Positions 17,873-25,699 of a stretch of DNA of 64,000 nt are shown here, piece after piece (the first letter of the stretch is position 1; the number at the start of each line of letters is the position of its first letter). Location: positions 1,401,466-1,465,465 of the forward strand of contig NZ_JH921517.1 in assembly GCF_000299035.1 (NCBI RefSeq). The letters run 5' to 3'. The position numbers and the translations under genes are program-made. The notes below the pieces were generated by a model. That model was not told where the DNA came from and did no database searches. It was given only the letters and a program-made list of their open reading frames with translations. This DNA is from Bacillus bingmayongensis. GTDB lineage: Bacteria > Bacillota > Bacilli > Bacillales > Bacillaceae_G.

Positions 17873-18022
17873 TTTTATCACCTTTTACCTACAAATTTGT
17901 ATGTAATCTCATTGTAGTGTATTTATTAGCATTTTGGAACATTGAAGATGAAAATAGCGTGTAAAATTCACTGATGTTTTGATACAATATAGGGAAGTGC
18001 TAGTTTAAAGGAGGCCATTTTT

Positions 18023-19108
18023 TTGAAATCGAAAGTGCACTTTTGGACATTGGAAGTGCTAATGGTTGTGGGAATTATATTTATTTGCACAAAAATATCA
18101 TTTTTATTTCAACCCATTGGCATATTTATTTCAACGTTATTTTTCCCGATTTTAATCGCTTTGTTTTTATACTTCATATTTAATCCTGTGTTAGTATTTT
18201 TAGAGGCGAAAAAAGTTCCTAGAAATTTAGCGATATTATTGTTATATGTTTTTATCATTACACTAACTGCAGTCTCTATTGGTGTAGTCGTTCCGACGAT
18301 TTCACAGCAGCTAATGGATTTAGCGAAAAACATGCCAACATATATTAAAGAGGGAAAGGTATACATACAAGAATTATCCCATCATAGGCTATTTGAATGG
18401 CTTGCTACACAAGACTATGTTTCAATTGAGATGATTGAAAAAAATGCAATTGAGTATTTAAAAGAAATACCAAACACGATAACGTCGAGTGCAACGGCTT
18501 TATTTGGTATTATTACAAACGTTGCATTAGTTGTATTTACAGTACCATTTATCTTGTTTTACATGTTTAAAGATGGTCATGCATTCCCAGGGAAAGCTGT
18601 TAGTTTCTTACCGGAATCATACCGTGAAGAAGGGCTTCGTATTATAAAAGAAACGCATGAAACATTGTCTGCGTATATTCAAGGACAAGCGCTCGTTTGT
18701 TTATTTGTTGGGGCATTTACGTTTATAGGGTATGTAATTATTGATTTGCCATATGCCTTCGTTTTAGGGATTATAGCGGCATTTACAAATATTATCCCGA
18801 ATTTAGGTCCTTTTATTGGGGCAGCACCAGCTGTTATTGTTGCTTTATTTGTATCCCCGATGCAAGCAGTTTGGGTAATCGTTGTCGTAACCATTGTACA
18901 ACAATTTGAGAGTAACATTATTTCACCGCGTATTATGAGTTCGAAATTAAATATCCATCCTTTGACGATTATCGTATTAATTTTGGGTGTGGGTAATTTT
19001 GCTGGAATTATTGGAATGATTTTGGCAGTACCAGTATACGCTGTGACAAAAACTGTTGTTTCAAACTTGGTGAGATTATTTAAGACAAAAAGAAGTAACC
19101 GGAAATAG
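18023..19108 (+). CDS. AI-2E/YtvI-family transporter
   Basis: 361 residues starting at TTG, with GGAGG about ten bases upstream. Hydrophobic pairs near residues 8-60 and 70-95, a soluble stretch, then five further helices containing the family segments FTNIIPNLGPFIGAAPAVI and QFESNIISPRIMSSKLNIHP. The AI-2 exporter superfamily includes autoinducer exporters and sodium/proton antiporters; which applies is unknown. A terminator follows. Confidence 0.92.
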   Translation: MKSKVHFWTLEVLMVVGIIFICTKISFLFQPIGIFISTLFFPILIALFLYFIFNPVLVFLEAKKVPRNLAILLLYVFIITLTAVSIGVVVPTISQQLMDLAKNMPTYIKEGKVYIQELSHHRLFEWLATQDYVSIEMIEKNAIEYLKEIPNTITSSATALFGIITNVALVVFTVPFILFYMFKDGHAFPGKAVSFLPESYREEGLRIIKETHETLSAYIQGQALVCLFVGAFTFIGYVIIDLPYAFVLGIIAAFTNIIPNLGPFIGAAPAVIVALFVSPMQAVWVIVVVTIVQQFESNIISPRIMSSKLNIHPLTIIVLILGVGNFAGIIGMILAVPVYAVTKTVVSNLVRLFKTKRSNRK

Positions 19109-19133
19109 AAGAAATTTATATGACCCAAGAAAG

Positions 19134-19168
19134 ATTCATCACTTTTAAAGTGGTGGATTTTTTTATTT
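19134..19168 (+). terminator. Terminator
   Basis: ATTCATCACTT/AAGTGGTGGAT stem (two G-U pairs) with loop TTAA, then a long T tract. Confidence 0.75.
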
Positions 19169-19219
19169 TTACAGAAGAAATTTATAGTGTGTTAAGGTTT
19201 AGTGATGTAATAAATGTAA

Positions 19220-19312
19220 CTATATGATGAAATAACGGATCAAATAATGGTATGGTGCATAGACCACAAAGAACCTGTAAAAAAAGAATATGACCCAAAT
19301 CAATTTAGATAA
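19220..19312 (+). pseudogene. Possible 3' remnant of an unknown gene
   Basis: A 30-codon stretch without start reads LYDEITDQIMVWCIDHKEP and VKKEYDPNQFR-stop, which is protein-like in composition. A hairpin terminator (19322-19352) follows ten bases later, as expected for a genuine gene end. No family recognised. Confidence 0.35.
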
Positions 19313-19321
19313 GAAATAATG

Positions 19322-19352
19322 AAGAAGGGAATATAATTTCCCCTTCTTCTAA
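19322..19352. terminator. Terminator hairpin
   Basis: GAAGAAGGG/CCCCTTCTTC stem. It could also end the minus-strand YrzI transcript, where TTATTTCTTAT follows. Confidence 0.6.
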
Positions 19353-19563
19353 TACAAATAAACTCTTAGAATACATACTTGTTTTGTAGTTTATTTATAT
19401 AATTTTTATCAATATAATTGCTGTAATACATATACCTTACGAATTTATGGTGGCTAGATACTGAATAAGCTAAGTGGAGTCTACCTCAATTATCCAAATC
19501 ATTTCTTTACAGCGTGCCATTAACATCTTAATCCTCTCCTCTCATTATATTTAAGTTATATCA
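19353..19563. other. Gap below the YrzI array
   Basis: AT-rich. On the minus strand GAGGAGAGG precedes an 18-codon frame MLMARCKEMIWIIEVDST (about 19480-19536). This could be a decayed further small gene of the array. Nothing else seen. Confidence 0.25.
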
Positions 19564-19705
19564 TTATAGATGCGTATAATATTTACTTCTACGATCTCGG
19601 ATGTCATCCATAATCTTTTTATATTGCTGTTCTCGCAAAATTTCAGATTCCGATAAACGCTTTTTTCTGAATCGTAATGGTTAAAAAGAAAATATGAAAC
19701 TTCAT
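19564..19705 (-). pseudogene. YrzI-type small protein, copy E, frameshifted
   Basis: Begins MKFHIFFLTITIQKK like its neighbours. One extra base after the AAAAAA run then shifts the frame and would stop translation early. Removing one base restores RLSESEILREQQYKKIMDD and IRDRRSKYYTHL-stop, the expected 46 residues. It belongs to the HIFF subtype with copy B, and both share an almost identical upstream linker containing AATTCCTTTACGAAAGGAGG. Confidence 0.8.
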
Positions 19706-19732
19706 AAGTGAATTCCTCCTTTCGTAAAGGAA

Positions 19733-19873
19733 TTATAGGTGACTACAATAAGGGAGTTGACGTTCTTTCACTTCATCCATAGCGTTTTGAATTTGTTTTT
19801 CGTGTAACATTTCAAACTCAGAAAATTTGTTTTTGTGAATGGTAATCGTTAAAAAGAATACTCGGAATTTCAT
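19733..19873 (-). CDS. YrzI-type small protein, copy D
   Basis: 46 residues, MKFRVFFLTITIHKNKFSE at the start and MDEVKERQLPYCSHL at the end, with AAAAAGGAG upstream. Matches the Bac_small_YrzI family (tandem Bacillus small proteins). RVFF subtype. Confidence 0.88.
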   Translation of the reverse strand: MKFRVFFLTITIHKNKFSEFEMLHEKQIQNAMDEVKERQLPYCSHL

Positions 19874-19902
19874 CAGGTGATTGCTCCTTTTTATATAAAT
19901 TT

Positions 19903-20046
19903 TTAGTACATATGGTTGTAATAAGAAACTTGACGTTCTTTCGTTTCGTCCATCATTTTTTGAATGTGCTGTTCATGTAAAATCTCAGTCTCAGAAAATT
20001 TATTTTTGTGAATCGTAATAGTTAAAAAGAATACTCGGAATTTCAT
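19903..20046 (-). CDS. YrzI-type small protein, copy C
   Basis: 47 residues, MKFRVFFLTITIHKNKFSE then TEILHEQHIQKMMDETKERQ and VSYYNHMY. The ribosome site AAAAGGAG and linker are shared with copy D. RVFF subtype. Confidence 0.88.
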   Translation of the reverse strand: MKFRVFFLTITIHKNKFSETEILHEQHIQKMMDETKERQVSYYNHMY

Positions 20047-20076
20047 CAGATGATTGCTCCTTTTGTAAATTATTTT

Positions 20077-20220
20077 TTAATACATTTGATTATAATAAGA
20101 ACTCTTGCGATCTTTTACTTCGTCCATAATCTCTTTTAATTGTTGTTTACGTAAAATCTCAGTTTCAGATAAAGATTTTTTCTGAAGAGTAATCGTAAAA
20201 AAGAAAATATGAAAAGTCAT
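20077..20220 (-). CDS. YrzI-type small protein, copy B
   Basis: 47 residues, MTFHIFFFTITLQKKSLSE and MDEVKDRKSSYYNQMY at the end. HIFF subtype like copy E. Its AAAGGAGG lies in a small inverted repeat (AATTCCTTT ACG AAAGGAGGAATT) that could mask the ribosome site. Confidence 0.88.
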   Translation of the reverse strand: MTFHIFFFTITLQKKSLSETEILRKQQLKEIMDEVKDRKSSYYNQMY

Positions 20221-20247
20221 AAATGAATTCCTCCTTTCGTAAAGGAA

Positions 20248-20388
20248 TTACAGGTGACTACTGTAAGGACTTTGGCGCTCCTTTACTTCATTCATAGCCT
20301 TTTGAATGTGTTGATCGTGCAAAATTTCAGCTTCAGAAAATGAATTTCTTTGAATGGTAATCGTTAAAAAGAATACTCGAAAAGTCAT
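20248..20388 (-). CDS. YrzI-type small protein, copy A (first of array)
   Basis: 46 residues, MTFRVFFLTITIQRNSFSE then AEILHDQHIQKAMNEVKERQ and SPYSSHL. GAAAGGAG upstream. RVFF subtype. It is the promoter-proximal copy, about 50 bases below a pair of terminators. Confidence 0.88.
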   Translation of the reverse strand: MTFRVFFLTITIQRNSFSEAEILHDQHIQKAMNEVKERQSPYSSHL

Positions 20389-20441
20389 TGGATATTTGCT
20401 CCTTTCTTTAATAAATCGTGTAAGAGACTAAAAAATCGCAC

Positions 20442-20476
20442 AAAAAAGCCACGGGAGGATACAGTTCTCCTGTGGC
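20442..20476 (-). terminator. Second of twin terminators ahead of the YrzI array
   Basis: On the minus strand GCCACAGGAGA...TCCTCCCGTGGC followed by T6. It lies between the leader peptide and copy A. Confidence 0.85.
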
Positions 20477-20484
20477 AGGGCATG

Positions 20485-20519
20485 AAAAAGCCACAGGAAA
20501 GTATACGACCTCCTGTGGC
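20485..20519 (-). terminator. First of twin terminators ahead of the YrzI array
   Basis: On the minus strand GCCACAGGAGG...CCTGTGGC followed by T5. The stem sequence nearly duplicates the second terminator. Confidence 0.85.
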
Positions 20520-20554
20520 GAATTTGTTAGTTAAAGAAAATAGGAAACGATTTT

Positions 20555-20629
20555 TTAATTCTCCATTAGGGTGGTCGAACTTATATTTAATTGTAAAACA
20601 GATGCGGCATGTAATTTTAATTTCATCAT
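20555..20629 (-). CDS. Short leader peptide ahead of the YrzI array
   Basis: 24 residues, MMKLKLHAASVLQ and LNISSTTLMEN, with an excellent AAAGGAGG nine bases upstream and a near-consensus promoter in front. It is followed by twin terminators. Could be a leader peptide, an independent small peptide gene or a small-RNA-borne frame. No family recognised. Confidence 0.55.
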   Translation of the reverse strand: MMKLKLHAASVLQLNISSTTLMEN

Positions 20630-20659
20630 TTCAATCGACCTCCTTTTGGAATTTTTTTC

Positions 20660-20699
20660 TTACGTTAGTAAGTATATACAATTAATGGATAATTGTAAA
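20660..20699 (-). promoter_or_regulatory. Promoter with overlapping palindromic operator
   Basis: On the minus strand TTTACA (20694-20699), a 17-base spacer, then TATACT (20671-20676). The palindrome CTTACGTTAGTAAG (20660-20673) overlaps the -10 region and the likely start point, a typical repressor position. Confidence 0.65.
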
Positions 20700-20846
20700 C
20701 ACAAAAAAAGAAAATTTTTAATTTTGATTAAAATGTGTATATTTTGAAAGGGAGTTTTGAGGAAGTATGGAATGTTTGTTGTGAAGGATATTGTTTGTGT
20801 GAAAGGAATATAAAAAATATTTATGTTAAGAAAGGGAGAAAATGAC

Positions 20847-21065
20847 ATGCTTGGATTTCAAGGGGAATACAACAAAGCAAAAGTGTTCACAAACAATGTT
20901 GAAGAGACTGCAGCAGGACAAATCATTGATCTTTGTAACCAGGAATTTGCGAAAGAAAGTAAAATTCGGATTATGCCTGATACACATGCAGGAGCAGGGT
21001 GCACAATTGAAACAACAATGACAATTCAAGATAAAATCGTCCCTAATATAAAATTCAACATTTAG
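20847..21065 (+). pseudogene. N-terminal fragment of an RtcB-type RNA ligase
   Basis: 72 residues from ATG 20847. Sequence such as AKVFTNNVEETAAGQIIDLC and IRIMPDTHAGAGCTIETTMT is the start of the RtcB family (RNA 3'-phosphate ligase; the DTHAG motif is typical). The frame ends where the metal-binding VGVDIGCG segment should begin, and 300-plus residues are missing. The C-terminal region 21066-21180 shows no further RtcB sequence, so this is a deletion relic. Confidence 0.85.
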
Positions 21066-21196
21066 ATTATTTCAAAAGGGCATGTAAATGTGGATGGGAA
21101 ATGAAAATTGAAATAGAGCGCTAAACAATTTAGAAAAGTTTTTCGTGAAATTTCATAGAATTGATGTTCTTGTCTTAATTGAAGGGAGAAGAGGAA

Positions 21197-21703
21197 ATGC
21201 GCACTATATTACTTTTTCTAGAGGGGATACAAATAGATGAAATTGAAGCAATTAGAAAAAAGCATGATCCTTTATTCGGACTAATTCAACCACATATTAC
21301 ACTTGTATTTCCTTTTGAAAGTGCAATTTCTAATGATGAACTCAGGGCACATATAGCCCGAAAATTGGAAGAGGTTCATCCAATAGAAATTGAGCTTATT
21401 GATTGCATAAGTCATGAAGGTAATTATTTGTTCCTACGTGTTGAAAAAGGAACGGAACAGGTAAGAAAGTTACATGATGAGTTATACAAAGGACCTTTAG
21501 CGGAATTTTTGCGAAGTGATATACCCTATATACCACACGTTACAGTTGGCCGAAAAGAAAATGAAAAACTGGCAATGAAAATTGCGGAGAAAATGCCGAA
21601 ATTAAGCATGAGATTGCAATGTATAATTGAAAAACTAACTGTTGAACGTATTGGAGAAGGTGGAAAATCAATAATAGAATTTGAAATACAACTTCAAAAA
21701 TAA
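21197..21703 (+). CDS. 2H phosphoesterase (2'-5' RNA ligase-like)
   Basis: 168 residues from ATG 21197, behind AAGGGAGAAGAGG. The two H-x-T-x motifs of the 2H superfamily are present: PHITLVFPF near residue 33 and PHVTVGR near residue 115. Members act on cyclic phosphates of RNA ends or nucleotides. It directly follows the RtcB fragment, an RNA-end-joining family, so the pair may once have acted together. A terminator follows. Confidence 0.85.
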   Translation: MRTILLFLEGIQIDEIEAIRKKHDPLFGLIQPHITLVFPFESAISNDELRAHIARKLEEVHPIEIELIDCISHEGNYLFLRVEKGTEQVRKLHDELYKGPLAEFLRSDIPYIPHVTVGRKENEKLAMKIAEKMPKLSMRLQCIIEKLTVERIGEGGKSIIEFEIQLQK

Positions 21704-21733
21704 AAAAGAGATACTATTTAGTATCTCTTTTTT
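21704..21733. terminator. Bidirectional terminator
   Basis: AAAAAAGAGATACTA/TAGTATCTCTTTTTT hairpin at the end of the 2H gene. Confidence 0.9.
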
Positions 21734-21771
21734 GATTGCTTTTTCATATATATGTGTTAAAATGGAAAAAC

Positions 21772-21883
21772 GCTCATTGTTTATTTTTATAAAAACTCAA
21801 TAATTATCCAATTTAATTATAACAAATCAATTGCTTGTTTGTCAAACTTTTTATTGAATTTGTTATAGCATCAAACAATGAGC
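21772..21883. repeat. Nested inverted repeat in the helD leader
   Basis: GCTCATTGTTT (21772-21782) is inverted exactly as AAACAATGAGC (21873-21883). Inside, TATAACAAATCAAT (21818-21831) is nearly inverted by ATTGAATTTGTTATA (21853-21867). The 112-base unit could fold into one long hairpin in the 5' region of helD or be a small MITE-like insertion. No clear target duplication was seen. Confidence 0.55.
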
Positions 21884-21915
21884 ATCAGAACGATCAGTTG
21901 ATAAGGAGTGGCGAT

Positions 21916-24270
21916 ATGGAAAAAACAAGTCAAGAATGGAAACAGGAACAACATCGTGTGAAAGAAGTAGTGGGGAAGATTGAAAAACATATTGATACAT
22001 TAGAGCAATACACAAGTGCAGCAATCAAGGATGTTGTTCAGATTCGAAAACATTTTTGGGACGATGTAACAGTGAACGTTGATAATACAGAAGAGGCTAT
22101 TGAAACAGCAGCAAGCATTAAACAACAAGCAGAGTTATTATCTGAACGAGAGCAAAGTCATCGCCATGCTTATAATCAACTAAAAGGGTTAAAAAGATTA
22201 CAACAATCACCATATTTCGGAAGGATAGATTTTTTAGAAGACGGTGAAAAAAGTGAGGATGCTATTTATCTTGGTATTCACTCATTCTACGATGAAAATA
22301 CAGAACAATTTCTTGTATATGACTGGCGAGCCCCTATATCAAGTTTGTATTATGACTATTCTGTAGGAAGAGCAAAATACGTGGCACCTAAAGAGACAAT
22401 TTCGGGTGAAATGACATTAAAAAGGCAATATGTGATTCGGAATGGTCAAATTATAAGTATGTTTGATACAGGAGTTACGATTGGCGATAAATTACTACAA
22501 GAAGTATTAGGAAATAACGCTAATACACAAATGAAAAGCATTGTTTCAACAATTCAAAAGGAACAAAACCAAATAATCCGGAATGAAAAAAGTCGTTTAC
22601 TTGTTGTGCAAGGAGCTGCAGGAAGCGGTAAAACATCGGCAGCGCTTCAACGCGTCGCATATTTATTATATCGTTATCGAGATACATTACATGCTGATCA
22701 AATCGTTCTTTTTTCTCCGAACTCGATGTTTAATAGTTATGTATCTACGGTATTACCGGAACTTGGTGAAGACAATATGAAGCAAACGACATTTCAAGAA
22801 TACTTAGAGCGTCATATTGATAAGAAGTTTGAATTAGAAGATCCATTTACACAAATGGAATATGTACTGACAAGAATGGAAGAAAAGAGTTATGAAACAC
22901 GATTAGAAGGAATTAAATATAAAGCAAGCTCTGATTTTATTGAAGTAGTAGATCAGTATGTGTCTTATTTAAAACGAGAAGGTATGTTATTTAAAGATAT
23001 AAAATTTAGAGGGGAAGTATTAATTTCTAAAGAACAAATGAAAGAACAATTTTATGGATTTGATTCTTCGGTGCGAATTCCGAACCGAATAAAGTTAATT
23101 TCTGAGTGGTTGTTAAAGGAGCTGAAGGAACAAGAAAAAATAGAGAGAAAAGAACTTTGGGTGGAAGAAGAAGTCCAGCTATTAGATAAAGAAACATACG
23201 CAAAAGTTCATCAGAAATTACAGCAAAAACAAGAATATTCCGATGGTACGTTTGATGATTTTGAACGTGAACAAAATATGTTAGCGGCTATCGTTGTGAA
23301 AGAACATTTTAAGCCGCTCCGAAGACGTGTAAAAAAATTACAATTTATTCATACACCAGCATTGTATCTACAGTTATTTAAAGATCCCGAGTTTGCTAAG
23401 CAACTTGTAGAAGAAAATAAATTACCACAAAGATGGAATGAGATATGTGAAGAAACAATAGAAAAAATACAAGATTTTTATATGTCATATGAGGATGCAA
23501 CACCTTATTTATATATGAAAGATCAACTGGAAGAATTGCAAAAAAATACATCAGTGCAGCACATATTTATTGATGAAGCACAGGATTATTCTGCATTTCA
23601 ATATGCATTTTTGAAACGAATATTTCCTCATACAAAAATGACAATACTAGGCGATTTTAATCAGACTATTTATGAACATGCATCAGAGAATGAATTTTCA
23701 CAATTAAATGCATTGTATGGGGAAGAGCTGAGTGAAAGGATCGTTCTTAAGCGTAGTTATCGCTCCACAAAACAAATTATTGAATTTACGAAGCAGTTAA
23801 TTACAGATGGGCATGAAATTGAACCGTTTCAGCGTGAAGGCAAACAACCGATTATAACGGAAGTGAAAGAAGGAAAAGTGCATCATAAAAAGATTGTGGA
23901 TCAAATCGAACAGTTGAAGCAAAGTGGACACAAAACAATTGCAGTTATTTGTAAAACAGCGAAAGAAAGTGAAGAAGCGTATCATGCTTTACAAACATCA
24001 TTACAAGTTCGTCTCATTAAGAAAGAAACGAGTTCGTTTGATACAGGTATTTTGATTATCCCATCGTATTTATCGAAAGGGGTAGAGTTTGATGCGGTTA
24101 TCATCTATGATGCATCAAAGAAAAAATACAGTCGAGAAAGTGAACGGAAATTATTTTATACTGCTTGTACACGTGCGATGCATGAGTTATATATTTATTC
24201 TGTAGGGGAGATGAATGCATTCTTACAGTCAGTTCATGTAACTAAAACACATTCATCGGTTGTGGAATAA
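21916..24270 (+). CDS. helD: HelD, RNA polymerase recycling helicase-like ATPase
   Basis: 784 residues from ATG 21916 (AAGGAG at 21901-21906); the open frame extends upstream but without a ribosome site. HelD is a UvrD/Rep-like superfamily 1 protein that removes stalled RNA polymerase from DNA. Visible parts: an N-terminal coiled coil (about residues 1-90) of the kind inserted into the polymerase secondary channel, DWRAPISSLYYDY, and Walker A GAAGSGKTSAALQR near residue 232. Further on are Walker B HIFIDEAQDYS, LKRSYRSTKQI and the late YTACTRAMHELY. Length matches B. subtilis HelD. Confidence 0.93.
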   Translation: MEKTSQEWKQEQHRVKEVVGKIEKHIDTLEQYTSAAIKDVVQIRKHFWDDVTVNVDNTEEAIETAASIKQQAELLSEREQSHRHAYNQLKGLKRLQQSPYFGRIDFLEDGEKSEDAIYLGIHSFYDENTEQFLVYDWRAPISSLYYDYSVGRAKYVAPKETISGEMTLKRQYVIRNGQIISMFDTGVTIGDKLLQEVLGNNANTQMKSIVSTIQKEQNQIIRNEKSRLLVVQGAAGSGKTSAALQRVAYLLYRYRDTLHADQIVLFSPNSMFNSYVSTVLPELGEDNMKQTTFQEYLERHIDKKFELEDPFTQMEYVLTRMEEKSYETRLEGIKYKASSDFIEVVDQYVSYLKREGMLFKDIKFRGEVLISKEQMKEQFYGFDSSVRIPNRIKLISEWLLKELKEQEKIERKELWVEEEVQLLDKETYAKVHQKLQQKQEYSDGTFDDFEREQNMLAAIVVKEHFKPLRRRVKKLQFIHTPALYLQLFKDPEFAKQLVEENKLPQRWNEICEETIEKIQDFYMSYEDATPYLYMKDQLEELQKNTSVQHIFIDEAQDYSAFQYAFLKRIFPHTKMTILGDFNQTIYEHASENEFSQLNALYGEELSERIVLKRSYRSTKQIIEFTKQLITDGHEIEPFQREGKQPIITEVKEGKVHHKKIVDQIEQLKQSGHKTIAVICKTAKESEEAYHALQTSLQVRLIKKETSSFDTGILIIPSYLSKGVEFDAVIIYDASKKKYSRESERKLFYTACTRAMHELYIYSVGEMNAFLQSVHVTKTHSSVVE

Positions 24271-24310
24271 GACTAGGGTGATTAATTAATTTCTTCTTTT
24301 ACTAACGGGT

Positions 24311-24348
24311 GCGTTTCTACAATAAGTAGAGACGCGTTTTTCTTATTG
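24311..24348 (+). terminator. Terminator downstream of helD
   Basis: GCGTTTCTAC AATAA GTAGAGACGC hairpin with T-rich tail. Confidence 0.75.
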
Positions 24349-24460
24349 TGCTAACGGGGTAGGTTAATTGAAAAAACTTCTTATAATAGTAGTACAATCT
24401 TTTCTTTTATAAGCCAAAATAACGAACATACTTCTTATGGAGTTTCTGGACCCCAGCACA

Positions 24461-24503
24461 AAGCACAAAAAATTCGCCAAAAATGGACGAGTTTTTTGTG
24501 TTA
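24461..24503 (-). terminator. Hairpin terminator for the minus-strand gene
   Basis: On the minus strand ACACAAAAAACTCG pairs with CGAATTTTTTGTGC; the T tract is inside the right arm. It lies 40 bases past the stop at 24544. Confidence 0.55.
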
Positions 24504-24543
24504 GAACAATTATTTGCGAAACAGACATTTTCTATAATAATCT

Positions 24544-25035
24544 TTAACACCAAACTATGATTCTATAGGGTGTGGTTTGGGCCGGGATACTTTTTGTGGC
24601 AGGTCCATAGATAACAATTAGATTTCGGTTTGTAGGGTTTCTTGAGTAGGGTTGCCCATTTGTTAATACTATTTGGGTATATGGAGATATATTTAATTGT
24701 AATCGTCCATCACTACTTTTCAGTTGACTATCAAAATAATCTACTTTTACATTCTGATAAGGGCTATCTTTTACCATTACAAGTGCTCGGTATTGTGGCG
24801 GGTATATAAGAGGAACAGGTGCATTCCCATCATAGTATCCAGTCACTTTATCTCCTACTGACACCACTACATGGTCTACGAAGTAAGTTGTGGGTGAAAC
24901 GACGAAGTTTACTATAGTCCCCAATCCGTTTTCTACAGACATTAATTTATAGCAGCCTTCTTCTTCGGCATTTTGCCCTACAATGAAATCACTAATCATG
25001 GTGACAGTCCCATGAAAAGAATTAAAATTTATCAT
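24544..25035 (-). CDS. Conserved protein of unknown function
   Basis: 163 residues. Start taken at 25035 because CGGAGGT lies seven bases upstream; the ATG two codons earlier is too close to it. The sequence is strand-rich and proline-containing, with VNFVVSPTTYFVDHVVVSVG, GYYDGNAPVPLIYPPQYRAL, and SRNPTNRNLIVIYGPATKS. No signal peptide and no recognised family. It looks like a small beta protein that may bind something. Isolated between terminator-like hairpins. Confidence 0.75.
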   Translation of the reverse strand: MINFNSFHGTVTMISDFIVGQNAEEEGCYKLMSVENGLGTIVNFVVSPTTYFVDHVVVSVGDKVTGYYDGNAPVPLIYPPQYRALVMVKDSPYQNVKVDYFDSQLKSSDGRLQLNISPYTQIVLTNGQPYSRNPTNRNLIVIYGPATKSIPAQTTPYRIIVWC

Positions 25036-25364
25036 TTTCATACCTCCGTTGATTTAAGGCAGACGGTGTACCAATAATCCCCCGAAAACAGTAAGTAATT
25101 ACTTTGTGTACAATATGTAGGTCAAAACCTATATGACTGTGTGGATGCCCATAGAGGTTAGGAAAATGTGATATATAGTGAGAGTAAGGGCTCAATTGTT
25201 CCATAAAACCAGGTAAGAGCTAACAATTTTGTAAGGTTTACAGGGGTGATTACGAAGAAATAACTATTTTATAGATAAATACACATTTATGAGAGAACAA
25301 GTTTATAGGTCAATGACTAAAGAATATGATGATGTGATATTAAAAAGAAAAGGGGGTGAAGAAA

Positions 25365-25424
25365 TTGCTATTAGTTGGTGTAGAAGTATGCCAAATAATA
25401 CACAACAATCAAATATTTAACTAA
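25365..25424 (+). CDS. Possible 19-residue peptide
   Basis: TTG start with a strong AAAGGGGGTGAAGAAA upstream; product MLLVGVEVCQIIHNNQIFN. The ribosome site is better than chance, but length allows no firm claim. Surrounding bases 25205-25530 otherwise hold no gene. Confidence 0.3.
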   Translation: MLLVGVEVCQIIHNNQIFN

Positions 25425-25529
25425 CAGGTGCGTAGTTAAAGAAGACGTACAAAAGGAACAAAAAAATTGGTTCTTTTCTTTTTTAATGATATGCATTTTA
25501 TTGAGTTTCTTTCCTTTGTAAGTCTTAGT

Positions 25530-25568
25530 AAAAAAACCTTGCTTTTTGATAAAAGTAAGGTTTTTTTA
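25530..25568. terminator. Bidirectional terminator
   Basis: AAAAACCTTGCTTTT/AAAAGTAAGGTTTTT hairpin, flanked by A and T runs. Confidence 0.85.
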
Positions 25569-25699
25569 TTGAATCATATATTATGAAAATAACCAATTGA
25601 AAATAGTATATAGACCAATACAAGTACAAACAAAGATTACAGCTATTATGATTTTCGATGTCTTTTTCAATTTTGATTAATGTTTTCTTAATAATAAAT

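Noticed and set aside
18679-19128. Long minus-strand frame (149 codons) inside the AI-2E transporter
   Set aside because: Antisense shadow; the plus strand encodes a canonical membrane protein.
24311-25435. CTAACGGGTGCG (24315) and CTAACAGGTGCG (25421) as copies of a mobile repeat
   Set aside because: Similarity is limited to about twelve bases with no extended alignment, so no element is claimed.
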